From a virus: a stretch of 64,000 bases of DNA. Under the pieces are notes generated by a model. That model was given only the letters and a program-made list of their open reading frames with translations, ran no database searches and was not told where the DNA came from. Shown piece by piece: positions 7,801 to 14,785 of this stretch; the first letter of the stretch is position 1, and every line of letters begins with the position of its first letter. The stretch lies in IMG/VR virus record IMGVR_UViG_3300020122_000238, positions 62,001 through 126,000 of that record. One strand, written 5' to 3'. The translations under genes and the position numbers were made by a program.

Positions 7801-9153
7801 GAGGACGCGCAGGACAACTTCGAGGTCACCTCGAACAATGCTTCTGGTTCGGCTGGTTTGGGCATCCCCGGCCAGACGTACACGGACGCACAGACGGGGC
7901 TTCGCTTCACGGTCCTGCCCGCAACGACGGGTGGGTACGATGGGGCTGGGGCTTTCACGCTCCTTGTCACCTCGACGTTCGCGGTTGACCCCTCACGCCC
8001 CTTCCTGGCAATCGCTGGGTTGGAGCTGGGAGTCGCCAACACGGTCGGCGTTGCGGTGAACGACACGGCCACGGTTCAGACGTTCAACCCGGGTGGTGTT
8101 GAACCGAAGGTGGGTGACTTCTACTACATCACCTACAACTTCCTCAAGCGGGACTTCTCGACCCGCATCTTCCGCACGATCAAGACGATCGAGCAGAACT
8201 TCGGGCTGGTGTCGGCGGAGAACCGGGTGAGCCTCGCGGCCTACCTCGCGATCACCAACGGGGCTCTTCTCGTCGGGATCAAGCAGGTCATGAAGGCGGC
8301 GAACACCGCTCAGGCAACGGACGTCTCCTTCCTCGACGCGATCGACGAGCTGAAGACGCCTCTGCCTGGCAACGTCAAGCCCGACATCCTTGTGCCTCTG
8401 GCGACCTCGACGGCGGTCTACTCGCGGCTCACCCAGCATGTCGAGACCCAGTCGCACATCCGCAACCAGGCGGAGCGTATGGGCTTCTGTGGCTTTGCCT
8501 CTGGAACGAGCCCGACCAACGCGCAGACCATTGCCCGGAGCCTGAACTCGAATCGGATGGCCATGTTCTACCCGGACTCGGCCGTCATCACGCTCTCGGA
8601 TGCTCTGGGGCAGACGTTCGATTCCCTCGTGGACGGGACGTTCTTCGCAGCGGCCGTCGCTGGAGCCGTCGTGTCCCCCTCGGTCGATGTGGCGACGCCC
8701 TGGACTCGGCGTCGCATCGTCAACTTCACGCGCATCCCGCGCATCATGGATCCCGTCGAGGCCAACCAGACGGCCGCCGCAGGGATCACGCTCTTGGAGG
8801 ACCTCCAGCCGCTTGTTCGCATCCGGCAGGGGCTCACCACCAACATGTCGTCTCCGCTGACGCGCCTCCCGACGGTCACTCAGATCGCCGACTACGTGCA
8901 ACAGCAGTCCCGCATCGTCCTCGATTCCTTTGTCGGTTCCAAGTTCCTCGCTAGCCGGACCAACGAGGTCAACGTCTCGATGACGGGGCTCTTCAAGCAG
9001 CTCGTCCAGGCGGAGATCGTGGGCGCCTTCTCGGGCATCGCATCGGCCATCGATCCGAACGACCCCACGATTTTGAGGTTCCAAGCCTTTTATCAACCCG
9101 TTTTCCCCCTACTTTTTTTGGTTCTCACATTTAACCTTCGCGCTCGGATATAG
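4861..9153 (+). CDS. Tail sheath protein with ~1000-residue insertion
   Basis: The N-terminus (NPGVYTQTFADANVTNI) and the C-terminal ~350 residues carry the conserved features of contractile-tail sheath proteins: TRIFRTIKTIEQNFG, an RMAMFYPDSAV segment, AGAVVSPSVDVATPWTRR, and RQGLTT before a C-terminal handshake domain. At 1430 aa it is two to three times the usual 400-700 aa. The extra residues (~65 to ~1080) form a chain of beta-rich modules: two copies of an FPIVDGS...VNG...VTY type (~90-175, 276-356) and about three copies of a GxNDxFxxxVxGxxYxVTL type (~195-275, 675-795, 808-905). These would face outward and decorate the tail. A late-type promoter and strong ribosome site fit a high-copy protein. 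Confidence 0.92.
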   Translation: MATGPFQTFTPTPEMNPGVYTQTFADANVTNILGGLRIPAIIGVGQEELVQDDLEMVRGSSASIDQQIVSEDPSLAWVVDATNPQNLILGAQDGTRTQFRVRNFPIVDGSGLGRVSNATKDISSITVNGLPVALGAVQGAKGLITLQIPPQPTDVVRVTYFFHRGDTAFTDDVSDQVTNLDAILMSPGYEPFLVTTGSNDTFVVKVGGTSYTVTLTAGSLTASNVKSQIDASVIPNLQTAVSTDNQGLKHIALTSTVSLEIGAGSANGPLGFLANTKTARNTSFRVFQRPIVDGTSGGITTTDPSKVVVKVNGAQVIPTSVDGTNGVVMLATPPARGAVVTVQYWANTWQDTFDYLPNTFVTTVARCGISNGRSDFIQGQDFIVSNPSADVSIIHWGTSFVVASTKTSPGSTPFNDSQIVGSLVDEKLYLATCARVTDTAVIPAKVSTTDFRLPEIPTTGNGRSTPLGNSLYASITNNRQDLITNRPDLIQVYVGRTLRDALGRAAVKVLTVDGASRLLRLRDAVPPDWNAFATFNYNRIVDDTYILTCTVPGAVGMGQYEVFSVQQNANLYQVRFGSKSALSETVQWPRGVETVPDAFHSGTGTPVVETVTVTFGSAAATNAAYTNNLAEPYSFYDPSSSTWSMDLNGNTLTTDLSGAAQAIMVSGPVTPIQTGGNVGTILIPVSPGNVLNFEVDGVPISAALTTGYMNPNQILSDINSAIDADAAFSGTAPNFMVSYVQVGGVSTGDIFFVIQSPTVPGALPGGFDDVSSVLITQGTVEAVLGFTAFKSAQGTTGAINKPATLLGSLVGPFNITAGVNDSFKFRVNGAQYMVTLPAGATVATSAIVTAIDAVISGVASAGTVGNFDQLRLTSLTNDPQSSVLILDGTANAALGFAQNAQGSQTLVLAQEVVDALLATSGFLTDGVAYVDTINGSNYITFESLTTGAATSSIVFNTVANSAFNATTGIGLTPGVGGDNGEDAQDNFEVTSNNASGSAGLGIPGQTYTDAQTGLRFTVLPATTGGYDGAGAFTLLVTSTFAVDPSRPFLAIAGLELGVANTVGVAVNDTATVQTFNPGGVEPKVGDFYYITYNFLKRDFSTRIFRTIKTIEQNFGLVSAENRVSLAAYLAITNGALLVGIKQVMKAANTAQATDVSFLDAIDELKTPLPGNVKPDILVPLATSTAVYSRLTQHVETQSHIRNQAERMGFCGFASGTSPTNAQTIARSLNSNRMAMFYPDSAVITLSDALGQTFDSLVDGTFFAAAVAGAVVSPSVDVATPWTRRRIVNFTRIPRIMDPVEANQTAAAGITLLEDLQPLVRIRQGLTTNMSSPLTRLPTVTQIADYVQQQSRIVLDSFVGSKFLASRTNEVNVSMTGLFKQLVQAEIVGAFSGIASAIDPNDPTILRFQAFYQPVFPLLFLVLTFNLRARI

Positions 9154-9169
9154 CAGGCACACGCATCTC

Positions 9170-9219
9170 GATAATCCTCTAATCAGTCGGCTCTATTGCC
9201 GGTGTAAGAGAGGATTATC
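9170..9219 (+). promoter_or_regulatory. Hairpin covering the ribosome site of the next gene
   Basis: Arms 9170-9180 (GATAATCCTCT) and 9209-9219 are perfectly complementary. The right arm contains the GAGAGG ribosome site for the nuclease start at 9223. In T4 such stem-loops silence endonuclease genes on read-through messages. It may also end the sheath transcript. Confidence 0.5.
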
Positions 9220-9222
9220 CTG

Positions 9223-10956
9223 ATGCCGAAGAAGCCGAACGCCCCCCGCCCTGAAGAGACCTATTCTCTCTTCACCACTCAAGAACCCTTCAAAGCCACT
9301 TCGAAGCGTCTCGGTATCTCGCCGAACACGCTTCGTGGTTGGTGGATCGAGCACTTCGGGCAGGAAGCCTTTGAAGCTCGGGGAAAGCTTATTCAGGCGA
9401 AGGGGGCAGCTCTTTCAAATGAGAGCCGGGTGGGCAAAGCTCATCAAATCCGAGAAGTGGTTGTCCCCTGCTCTTCTTGTGGGGGCGATGTCACGGTCAA
9501 CCTTCTTCAGAAGGCCCGAAGCAAGACCATCGTGTGTGTCCCCTGTGAGGAGTCGTCACGAGGGGTCGACCAGCATTGCCCTGTCTGCGGGGTGGGCTGT
9601 GTTGGGGAGAAGGGGCTTGCTTCCCACATGGTCCGCCCGGAGAAGGGTGACGTGGCTGCTCATGCGCAGCACCTCTCGGCGCAAGAGGCGGCTCTGTGGG
9701 AGGGCAAGGAAGAGGGGCGAGACTTCGTGGTCTGTCGGCTCTGTGGGGTGAAGGAGACGACGCTGGGGCGGCATCTCAAGGCTGCCCATGGGGTCACGGC
9801 GGAACAGTACCGGATGCAGTTCCCTGGAATACGAATCGTCTCCGAGGGCATCACACAGAAGCGGTCGCAGAGCGTGACGAAGGCTCATCGGGATTACCCC
9901 CGGAAGACTTTCACGAGAATCGTTCGGAAGGCTCCTCGTGAAAAAGGTCCTCCCATGGCTCGGGAGGTCCGGGTCTCTTCTCTCAAGGGCCGGACCCTCT
10001 CTCCTGAAACTAGGGCGAAGATGTCCGCCAATGCCGGTCGATGGGCCAAGGGCCTCACCAAGGAAACTGATCCTCGGCTGGCAGCCATGGCAGAAAAAAG
10101 GATGGGGCAACCCTCCTGGTCGAAGGGGTTGACCAAGGCCAATCACCCGAGCCTTCAGCAGGCATCCGAGAAGCAGTCCGCCATTCGATTGGGGGTTCCG
10201 AATGATGCTGCCAGGCTCGACCTCAGCCCAGAGGTTTTTCTCCCCTACCTGGATGAGACAGGTGCGATCGACCGTCGGATGATGGCGGAGGAGCTGGATA
10301 TCTGCGAGCCGACCCTTACGAAGTACATGGAGCTGCATGGGCTCCGGCTGTCGACGAAGTACATGGCTGCGCGGATAGCCCGGGATACGGAGGCTGGCCG
10401 GTTCCATGAGATGAGCCGCAAGAGTGCGGAGTTGACGACCATTCGGCTCACCATTGAGCAGCTTGAGCCCTACAAGCTCAAGAACGGGAAGGTCTTCCTG
10501 GCTCGTGCAATGAGGGGGTTGGGGCACGTCTACCAGGTCATCAAGCGAGAGTGCGATCGTCACGGGATCCCCACGCACACGCATCTGGTGAAGCAAGCTC
10601 TCTGTCTTGAAGCCGTCGCGAAGGTTCTTGGGGGTGCTTCATACCATCAAGAATGGCGCTTCCGTAAATTCACGAATCCGGTGACAAACCACATGTTTCG
10701 GTTCGACGGGTACTTCCCCGATTTGAAACTCTTGGCGGAGTTTCAGGGCTACCATCACTACACGTTCCCCAACGTCTTCCACAAGGACGAGGCTGCCTAT
10801 GATGCCAGCGTGGAGCGGGACCGTCAGAAAGCTCTTCAGGTTCGAGCCTCGGGGGAGTTTAAGTTCCTCGTTGTCCGAGAAGACGAGCCGTACGCCGACG
10901 AAGGCTATCTTCGGGGCCGGCTCATCGACGAGGGTGTTCTGTCCCCTGGCAAGTGA
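9223..10956 (+). CDS. Homing-type endonuclease: zinc fingers, NUMOD3, Vsr-like nuclease
   Basis: A 577-residue free-standing nuclease. In order I see an N-terminal HTH-like segment (FKATSKRLGISPNTLRGWW), CxxC pairs near 82, 106 and 120 (zinc ribbons), a MucR/Ros-like finger near 170 (CRLCGVKETTLGRHLKAAHG), a NUMOD3-type motif near 255 (LSPETRAKMSANAG), further HTH segments, and a C-terminal domain from ~480. That domain has FRFDGYFPDLKLLAEFQGYHH followed by RDRQKAL, which fits PD-(D/E)XK/Vsr-like homing enzymes. Members cut DNA at cognate sites and spread their own gene. It sits just after the sheath in a non-essential gap. The nuclease subclass is inferred from motif spacing. Confidence 0.75.
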   Translation: MPKKPNAPRPEETYSLFTTQEPFKATSKRLGISPNTLRGWWIEHFGQEAFEARGKLIQAKGAALSNESRVGKAHQIREVVVPCSSCGGDVTVNLLQKARSKTIVCVPCEESSRGVDQHCPVCGVGCVGEKGLASHMVRPEKGDVAAHAQHLSAQEAALWEGKEEGRDFVVCRLCGVKETTLGRHLKAAHGVTAEQYRMQFPGIRIVSEGITQKRSQSVTKAHRDYPRKTFTRIVRKAPREKGPPMAREVRVSSLKGRTLSPETRAKMSANAGRWAKGLTKETDPRLAAMAEKRMGQPSWSKGLTKANHPSLQQASEKQSAIRLGVPNDAARLDLSPEVFLPYLDETGAIDRRMMAEELDICEPTLTKYMELHGLRLSTKYMAARIARDTEAGRFHEMSRKSAELTTIRLTIEQLEPYKLKNGKVFLARAMRGLGHVYQVIKRECDRHGIPTHTHLVKQALCLEAVAKVLGGASYHQEWRFRKFTNPVTNHMFRFDGYFPDLKLLAEFQGYHHYTFPNVFHKDEAAYDASVERDRQKALQVRASGEFKFLVVREDEPYADEGYLRGRLIDEGVLSPGK

Positions 10957-10965
10957 CGGAGCTGG

Positions 10966-10971
10966 TGTAGA
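10966..10971 (+). promoter_or_regulatory. TGTAGA promoter-like element
   Basis: TGGTGTAGAGT lies only 7 nt before the ATG of the Tat-signal gene, and no ribosome site is visible. If it is a -10 element, the transcript would start at or near the ATG (leaderless). The same element recurs before other accessory genes. Confidence 0.35.
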
Positions 10972-10978
10972 GTCCCCC

Positions 10979-11701
10979 ATGACGACCCGACGCAACTTCA
11001 TCTCTGCTCTCGCCGGCTTACCCATCGTTGGGCTGGCGCTCCACACCACTGAAGCTTCCGAAGCAGCACCCAGCCGGTTGCTCTCCCACTGGAAGAAGGT
11101 CCCTTTCAACCCCGAGCGGCCCTACCTCGTTGAACAGTGGGTTCGTGAGCGAGGTGGGAAACAACTTGCTACGCAAGTCTCTCCAGCGGCTGACTTGGAC
11201 GCCAACTTGAACGTTCTTCGACGTGGTTGGGGATGGTGGGTTCAGATGGCTGTAGAGGGAGATCCCGAAGAACAAGCTGGCGAGCCCTACGCGAAACGGG
11301 GTCATCGTCGCGTGACCCCCCAACTGAGTGTTGACATGGGCCAGCCTGATGTCAGCGGAGGGCATTGTTACGCCACCCGCGAAGAGGCTCAGGATGTCGC
11401 TGATGCTTGCTTGAGGGGCATCGGGTGGGATCTGGAAACGGGAAAGCCCTCTGGATACGGAAACGGTATCAATTGTGCCCTTTCGTTTTCCGATGAGTTT
11501 ACTTCGAGGCAACATCGGACATCGGACATTGGGCTGACTCATCCTGAGACTCCCTTGTGGGAAAGGAAGTGTTCGGTGTGTGGGTGTGCCCTGTCCGCGA
11601 CATGTTGGATCAATCCGAATTGGGTCCTCGCCAATAGGACCCATTGTGGTCTGGGCACGGATTGGAAGTACGCGGGCGTCCGTAGTTCCGACTTGGTGTA
11701 A
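10979..11701 (+). CDS. Hypothetical exported protein with Tat-type signal
   Basis: I start at ATG 10979 rather than at an upstream in-frame codon inside the nuclease gene, because this gives a textbook signal: MTTRRNFISALAGLPIVG with a twin-arginine RRNF motif, a hydrophobic core and a possible AxA cleavage site near residue 28. Tat substrates are exported folded. The mature part is not recognised. It has HWKKVPFNPERPYLVEQW near 40-55, and a C-terminal CSVCGC pair with further Cys/His that could bind metal. It is preceded by a TGTAGA element and no ribosome site. Unlike the virion genes around it, it looks like a cargo gene. Confidence 0.65.
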   Translation: MTTRRNFISALAGLPIVGLALHTTEASEAAPSRLLSHWKKVPFNPERPYLVEQWVRERGGKQLATQVSPAADLDANLNVLRRGWGWWVQMAVEGDPEEQAGEPYAKRGHRRVTPQLSVDMGQPDVSGGHCYATREEAQDVADACLRGIGWDLETGKPSGYGNGINCALSFSDEFTSRQHRTSDIGLTHPETPLWERKCSVCGCALSATCWINPNWVLANRTHCGLGTDWKYAGVRSSDLV

Positions 11702-11722
11702 GCCGGCGTACTTCCCCCTCGG

Positions 11723-11734
11723 TGTAGTTTCTAT
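11723..11734 (+). promoter_or_regulatory. Promoter-like element TGTAGTTTCTAT
   Basis: The identical 12-mer occurs again at 16845-16856, 17 nt before the helicase gene. Here it lies 23 nt before the ATG of the next gene, with a GAGG ribosome site between. Two exact intergenic copies in the same position suggest a promoter. Confidence 0.45.
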
Positions 11735-11757
11735 TCGTGCCCATATCCGAGGCACGA

Positions 11758-12390
11758 ATGGATAAGATCGCTTCCCCCCGACAGTTCATCGCCGCAGTGC
11801 AAGGTCTCCTCGACTACGCACACTCCGCGGGCCCTTCTCGCGAAGTCATGGCAGCTCGTCTCGCAGACCTCGCGAACCGAGTGGCGGGTCGAATGCTCGT
11901 CGCGAGTCACACCCCTCTCTACGGGCACGACAGCGAGGCAAATGCCTACGTGGTCGACGATTACCCGTACGGGTTCAAGCTGCGCACCAAGATCCGGTAT
12001 TGGCTGGAGATGAAGCCTGGCAAGGGGTTTCGATTCATGAGCCAGACGCTCAACCCCAAGACTCAGCGCTGGAATGCGGCCAAGAAAGAGACCTACGTTT
12101 CGATCGCAGCGTCCATGTACCTGAACGAAAAAGAGCACGTTGACTGGGACGTACTCACCGAATACTCGAAGCCGAGCGAAGCTTTGGAATTCGTCAAGAA
12201 GTACCCCCAAGCAGACCTGTCCATCCTCAAGAGGTGGACGAAGGCCAAGCTTCAACACCTCGAAGAGATGATCTCGGGGAAGCGGTACATGACGATGAAT
12301 GGGGAGAAGGTCGTCAACACTGAGGAGGACGTCGGTCGGATGACGGATGACCTCAAGCAGTGGGGTGACGTGGCAACCCATCTGCACTGA
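11758..12390 (+). CDS. Hypothetical protein
   Basis: A 210-residue protein of unknown function. I use ATG 11758, which has a GAGG site 6 nt upstream, rather than an in-frame GTG at 11737. The N-terminal ~45 residues form helices (RQFIAAVQGLLDYA then MAARLADLANRV). A beta segment rich in Tyr follows (YPYGFKLRTKIRYWLEMKPG), then charged helices (DLSILKRWTKAKLQHLEEMI). No signal, membrane or catalytic motif is apparent. It has its own promoter-like element, so it may be expressed apart from the structural operons. Confidence 0.7.
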   Translation: MDKIASPRQFIAAVQGLLDYAHSAGPSREVMAARLADLANRVAGRMLVASHTPLYGHDSEANAYVVDDYPYGFKLRTKIRYWLEMKPGKGFRFMSQTLNPKTQRWNAAKKETYVSIAASMYLNEKEHVDWDVLTEYSKPSEALEFVKKYPQADLSILKRWTKAKLQHLEEMISGKRYMTMNGEKVVNTEEDVGRMTDDLKQWGDVATHLH

Positions 12391-12396
12391 GCTGTA

Positions 12397-12699
12397 TCAC
12401 ATGGCGTAGAATTCGAGACGGCCATCTCGTTCTTGAGCCATCCTCCAAGCCTGTCCCAATCTCCGACGCTCGCCCTTCACCCATGCCCAGGCTTCTTGCA
12501 CCACATATACATTGGTGCTCTTCAGGTCGCGCTCTGCCTGTTTCCTGACCCACGCGAGGTAGTCCTTGGCGATGTCCTGCCAAGGGCGGCCAGAGTAGCC
12601 AAGAAGCTCATACGTGACGACTGAGGGGGTCTGCACAAGGTCAACTTCCCACAACGTGAGGGAACCTACCTTGACGAAACAGTGGAGGTTCATCGACAT
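12397..12699 (-). CDS. Hypothetical protein (minus strand)
   Basis: A 100-residue protein that reads naturally: a beta-rich start (MNLHCFVKVGSLTLWEVDLVQTP) followed by helices with Trp/Arg (DYLAWVRKQAERDLKST, EAWAWVKGERRRLGQAW). It converges on the preceding + gene with only 6 bp between stops. It is divergent from the next + gene, sharing a 61-bp region with an operator-like palindrome. A second ATG two codons in is also possible. Function unknown. Confidence 0.6.
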   Translation of the reverse strand: MSMNLHCFVKVGSLTLWEVDLVQTPSVVTYELLGYSGRPWQDIAKDYLAWVRKQAERDLKSTNVYVVQEAWAWVKGERRRLGQAWRMAQERDGRLEFYAM

Positions 12700-12710
12700 G
12701 GTATGCTCTT

Positions 12711-12730
12711 GTGTCCACTATTGTGGACAC
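12711..12730. promoter_or_regulatory. Operator-like palindrome between divergent genes
   Basis: GTGTCCAC-TATT-GTGGACAC is a perfect 8+8 inverted repeat in the divergent intergenic region 12700-12760, 12 bp from the minus-strand start and 31 bp from the plus-strand start. Such symmetry in this position suggests a dimeric regulator controlling both genes. AT-rich stretches on its right (TTTCTATCTATTG) could hold a promoter. Confidence 0.5.
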
Positions 12731-12760
12731 TCGATTTCTATCTATTGTGGTTGCACGTAT

Positions 12761-13300
12761 ATGCGTCATTACGAATACGACCGTCGAGTTGCTTCCACAT
12801 ACCTGTACGATCGGACGGCATCGAGTGTCCGTGAGGTCTATCAAGAGACTTCTGGACAGAGGAACTTCTTCGTGGACGGGAAGAAGGTTGGCAACCCCAA
12901 AGATCCTATTGCCAATTGGAAAATCTCTACAAAAGCAAGCAAAGTTCCTGGGGGCGCCAAGTTTATGGCGTTGTGGCCGGAGTCTTCGGGAGCTGCGCAA
13001 GCTCTCTTGAAGAGTCGTGATTGCTCGTTGATTCTTCTGTCCGATAATGCCTTCAAGCATTACGGGTTTAATGGGTGGGTGCAATTTAAAGAAGTGGCGG
13101 GGTCATGGACTGCCAGGTACTACATGGCACGATCCAAAGAGAAGGAATTGCAGGGGTTTGAAGCAGCCTTTCTTCAGAGCCCTGGCGATGATGACGTCGT
13201 CAAGTTCAATAGGGATTGCCCTGAGCCCTATATTGTTATCTTGGACCCTTCTTGGGTGTCCAGTATCGCCTCCAGCCTCAATGCGAAGGCGTGGTACTGA
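12761..13300 (+). CDS. Hypothetical protein
   Basis: A 179-residue protein. I start at ATG 12761, after the divergent regulatory region; the open frame extends further upstream but would run through the palindrome. It has no motif I recognise. The middle is mixed alpha/beta (FMALWPESSGAAQALLKSRDCSLILLSD), with a central aromatic strand (YGFNGWVQFKEVAGSWTARYY) and an acidic C-terminal third. Base composition is less GC-rich than in the neighbouring structural genes, which fits recently acquired accessory DNA. Confidence 0.6.
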   Translation: MRHYEYDRRVASTYLYDRTASSVREVYQETSGQRNFFVDGKKVGNPKDPIANWKISTKASKVPGGAKFMALWPESSGAAQALLKSRDCSLILLSDNAFKHYGFNGWVQFKEVAGSWTARYYMARSKEKELQGFEAAFLQSPGDDDVVKFNRDCPEPYIVILDPSWVSSIASSLNAKAWY

Positions 13301-13546
13301 TTAGCTCTTTCTTTTCAGAATCTCCCTCAAGGACTCCCGCTCCTCGGGGGTGAGCGGAGGGAATTCCACTAATCCCATCCTTCGATGCATTTTCTTGATC
13401 CGCGGGTCGTCTGCGGATCGGCCAGCAGCCCGCATCATCCAGCACCTCATTGCCAGGACGGCGAACCCAGGGGCAAGCCTTTGGGCACGGCGGCGTCTGT
13501 GTTGACGTCCTCCGATGCCATTTCGAGGAGAGACGGGGATGCTCAT
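13301..13546 (-). CDS. Small basic hypothetical protein (minus strand)
   Basis: An 81-residue, strongly basic protein (RQHRRRRAQR near residues 14-23, IKKMHRRM near 50) ending in an amphipathic helix (TPEERESLREILKRKS). Its stop codon directly abuts the stop of the preceding + gene, the same arrangement as other minus-strand genes here. A GAGG site lies about 10 nt before the ATG. The sense of the protein is better than in the overlapping frames, but a real gene is not certain. Confidence 0.45.
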   Translation of the reverse strand: MSIPVSPRNGIGGRQHRRRRAQRLAPGFAVLAMRCWMMRAAGRSADDPRIKKMHRRMGLVEFPPLTPEERESLREILKRKS

Positions 13547-13779
13547 CGGCGATGCCTCGAAGCATTGGCCGCGGGACGGCTAACGCAAGCGAAGTCACCA
13601 TCAGCGCGTGGGATTTCTTTGGCGTTGGGTTTGATCATGGGGTATGCCTCGTGAAGAACCTACACCCAAAAGGGGCCCGCGATCAACCGCGCCCAGAAAT
13701 CGACCCCATGGCGAAAAGCTTGGTGTAAGGGGCTCGGGTCATCAGCATCAGCAAATCGAATCAGAAGAGGGTTTCCATC
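13547..13779. other. Gap without a confident gene
   Basis: Short frames exist (for example a 58-codon + frame from ATG 13552 ending SLV-stop at 13728) but none has a convincing ribosome site or composition. A TTTGATCATGG.GTA string here resembles one at 15012-15026 before another gene, so the gap may hold a promoter for the gene at 13780, which has an AGAAGAGGG ribosome site. Confidence 0.3.
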
Positions 13780-14514
13780 ATGGGCAAGCTTTGCCAGATC
13801 ATCGCGGTCGAAAAGGGTCTCAAGTCGAAGGCGTACGACGAGCTGAAGACCTACCACAAGGAGCTGAAGAAGCCGGCGCAGCTCGAAGGGTTCTCGCGGA
13901 CTTACGCGCCCTTCTCGGACACGCAGGAAGAGCGGCTTCCGCCGGAGCTGAAGCACGTCCAGCTCAAGGCCGCGGATGCCATCGAGCACACGGTGAAGGT
14001 CCTCACGGAGGCCTTCGACATCACGGCCACGAAGGAGTGGGGCAACACCATTGCGCGGGCGGACATCATCGTGGATGGCAAGCTTCTCCTTGCGGATGTC
14101 CCCGTCGGCGTGCTTCTCTTTCTGGAGCACCAGCTCGACGACCTCACCACGTTCATCGGCTCGCTCCCGACCCTCGACCCGGCCGAGTCGTGGACATATG
14201 ACGAGAACCAGGCCTGCTTCGCCACGGCCCCGGCCACCACGCAGCGGACGCGGAAGACGCCCACTGTCATCACGAAGGCGGAGCCCACCCAGTTCCACCC
14301 GGCCCAGACCGAGATTTTCATGGAGGACAAGGCGATCGGCCAGTTCACCGTCGTCAAGCGCTCGGGGGCCCTCACGGCGACGCGGGTCAACGTGCTGAAG
14401 GACCGCGTCACGAAGCTCCGGATCGCCGTGAAGTTCGCGCGTGAGGAAGCCAACACCATCGAGGTTGAGAACCGTCACATCGGGGCGACGATTCTCAACA
14501 ATCTCTTCGCATAA
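13780..14514 (+). CDS. Conserved hypothetical protein
   Basis: A 244-residue protein with a clear ribosome site (GAAGAGGG). It starts MGKLCQIIAVEKGLKSKAYD, has an N-terminal charged helical part, a central domain (TKEWGNTIARADIIVDGKLLL followed by VPVGVLLFLEHQLDDL), and ends in a helix-strand unit (EVENRHIGATILNNLFA). It looks like a well-conserved, high-GC, soluble cytoplasmic protein, and I have an impression of related proteins in other phages and bacteria, but I cannot name a function. It lies immediately upstream of the permuted tRNA region. Confidence 0.75.
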   Translation: MGKLCQIIAVEKGLKSKAYDELKTYHKELKKPAQLEGFSRTYAPFSDTQEERLPPELKHVQLKAADAIEHTVKVLTEAFDITATKEWGNTIARADIIVDGKLLLADVPVGVLLFLEHQLDDLTTFIGSLPTLDPAESWTYDENQACFATAPATTQRTRKTPTVITKAEPTQFHPAQTEIFMEDKAIGQFTVVKRSGALTATRVNVLKDRVTKLRIAVKFAREEANTIEVENRHIGATILNNLFA

Positions 14515-14533
14515 CGTCGAGATCTGGTGTACT
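14506..14533 (+). promoter_or_regulatory. Possible promoter for the permuted tRNA region
   Basis: TTCGCA (14506-14511), a 16-bp spacer and TGTACT (14528-14533, within GGTGTA) resemble the other accessory promoters. Transcription from here would begin around 14540, just before the first structured RNA segment. Confidence 0.3.
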
Positions 14534-14586
14534 AAATATTTGAGTGCAGTCTCAGAGTAAGAGTCAGCTTCAGTAACTCTCTCTCC

Positions 14587-14717
14587 GAAAAGGGCAGGTT
14601 CGATTCCTGCCCCCCCTACCAAGCCGTCCAGTATCCGATTGTGGCTCCTTTGTTGGAGCTTTGCAATTGCACGGGACGGCTTGGTAGGGGGGTAGCCCAG
14701 ATGGCAGAGGCATAGGC
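14587..14717 (+). tRNA. Circularly permuted tRNA gene A (Leu-like D-arm, anticodon unresolved)
   Basis: The 3' part comes first: T-arm 14594-14610 (GCAGG-TTCGATT-CCTGC), acceptor 3' strand 14611-14617 (CCCCCCT), discriminator A and encoded CCA (14619-14621). After a 64-nt intervening hairpin comes the 5' part: acceptor 14686-14692 (AGGGGGG, 7/7 pairs), T8 A9, and a D-arm with AGATGGCAGAGGCA. The pairing extends into the linker as a perfect 19-bp inverted repeat (14611-14629 with 14674-14692). No 5' half exists upstream and no matching 3' half downstream. The D-arm resembles phage tRNA-Leu. I could not fit a canonical anticodon arm; the outer flanks instead pair with each other (14548-14558 with 14740-14749). 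Confidence 0.7.
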
Positions 14718-14785
14718 GAGGGGCCCGATTCTTCTTCTCACTCCAGACTCAGCAGAACCGATACGACATCAATCTAAGGGTCAGG

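Noticed and set aside
13644-14201. 185-codon + frame overlapping the gene at 13780
   Set aside because: His/Gly/Arg-rich shadow in another frame of a well-supported gene.
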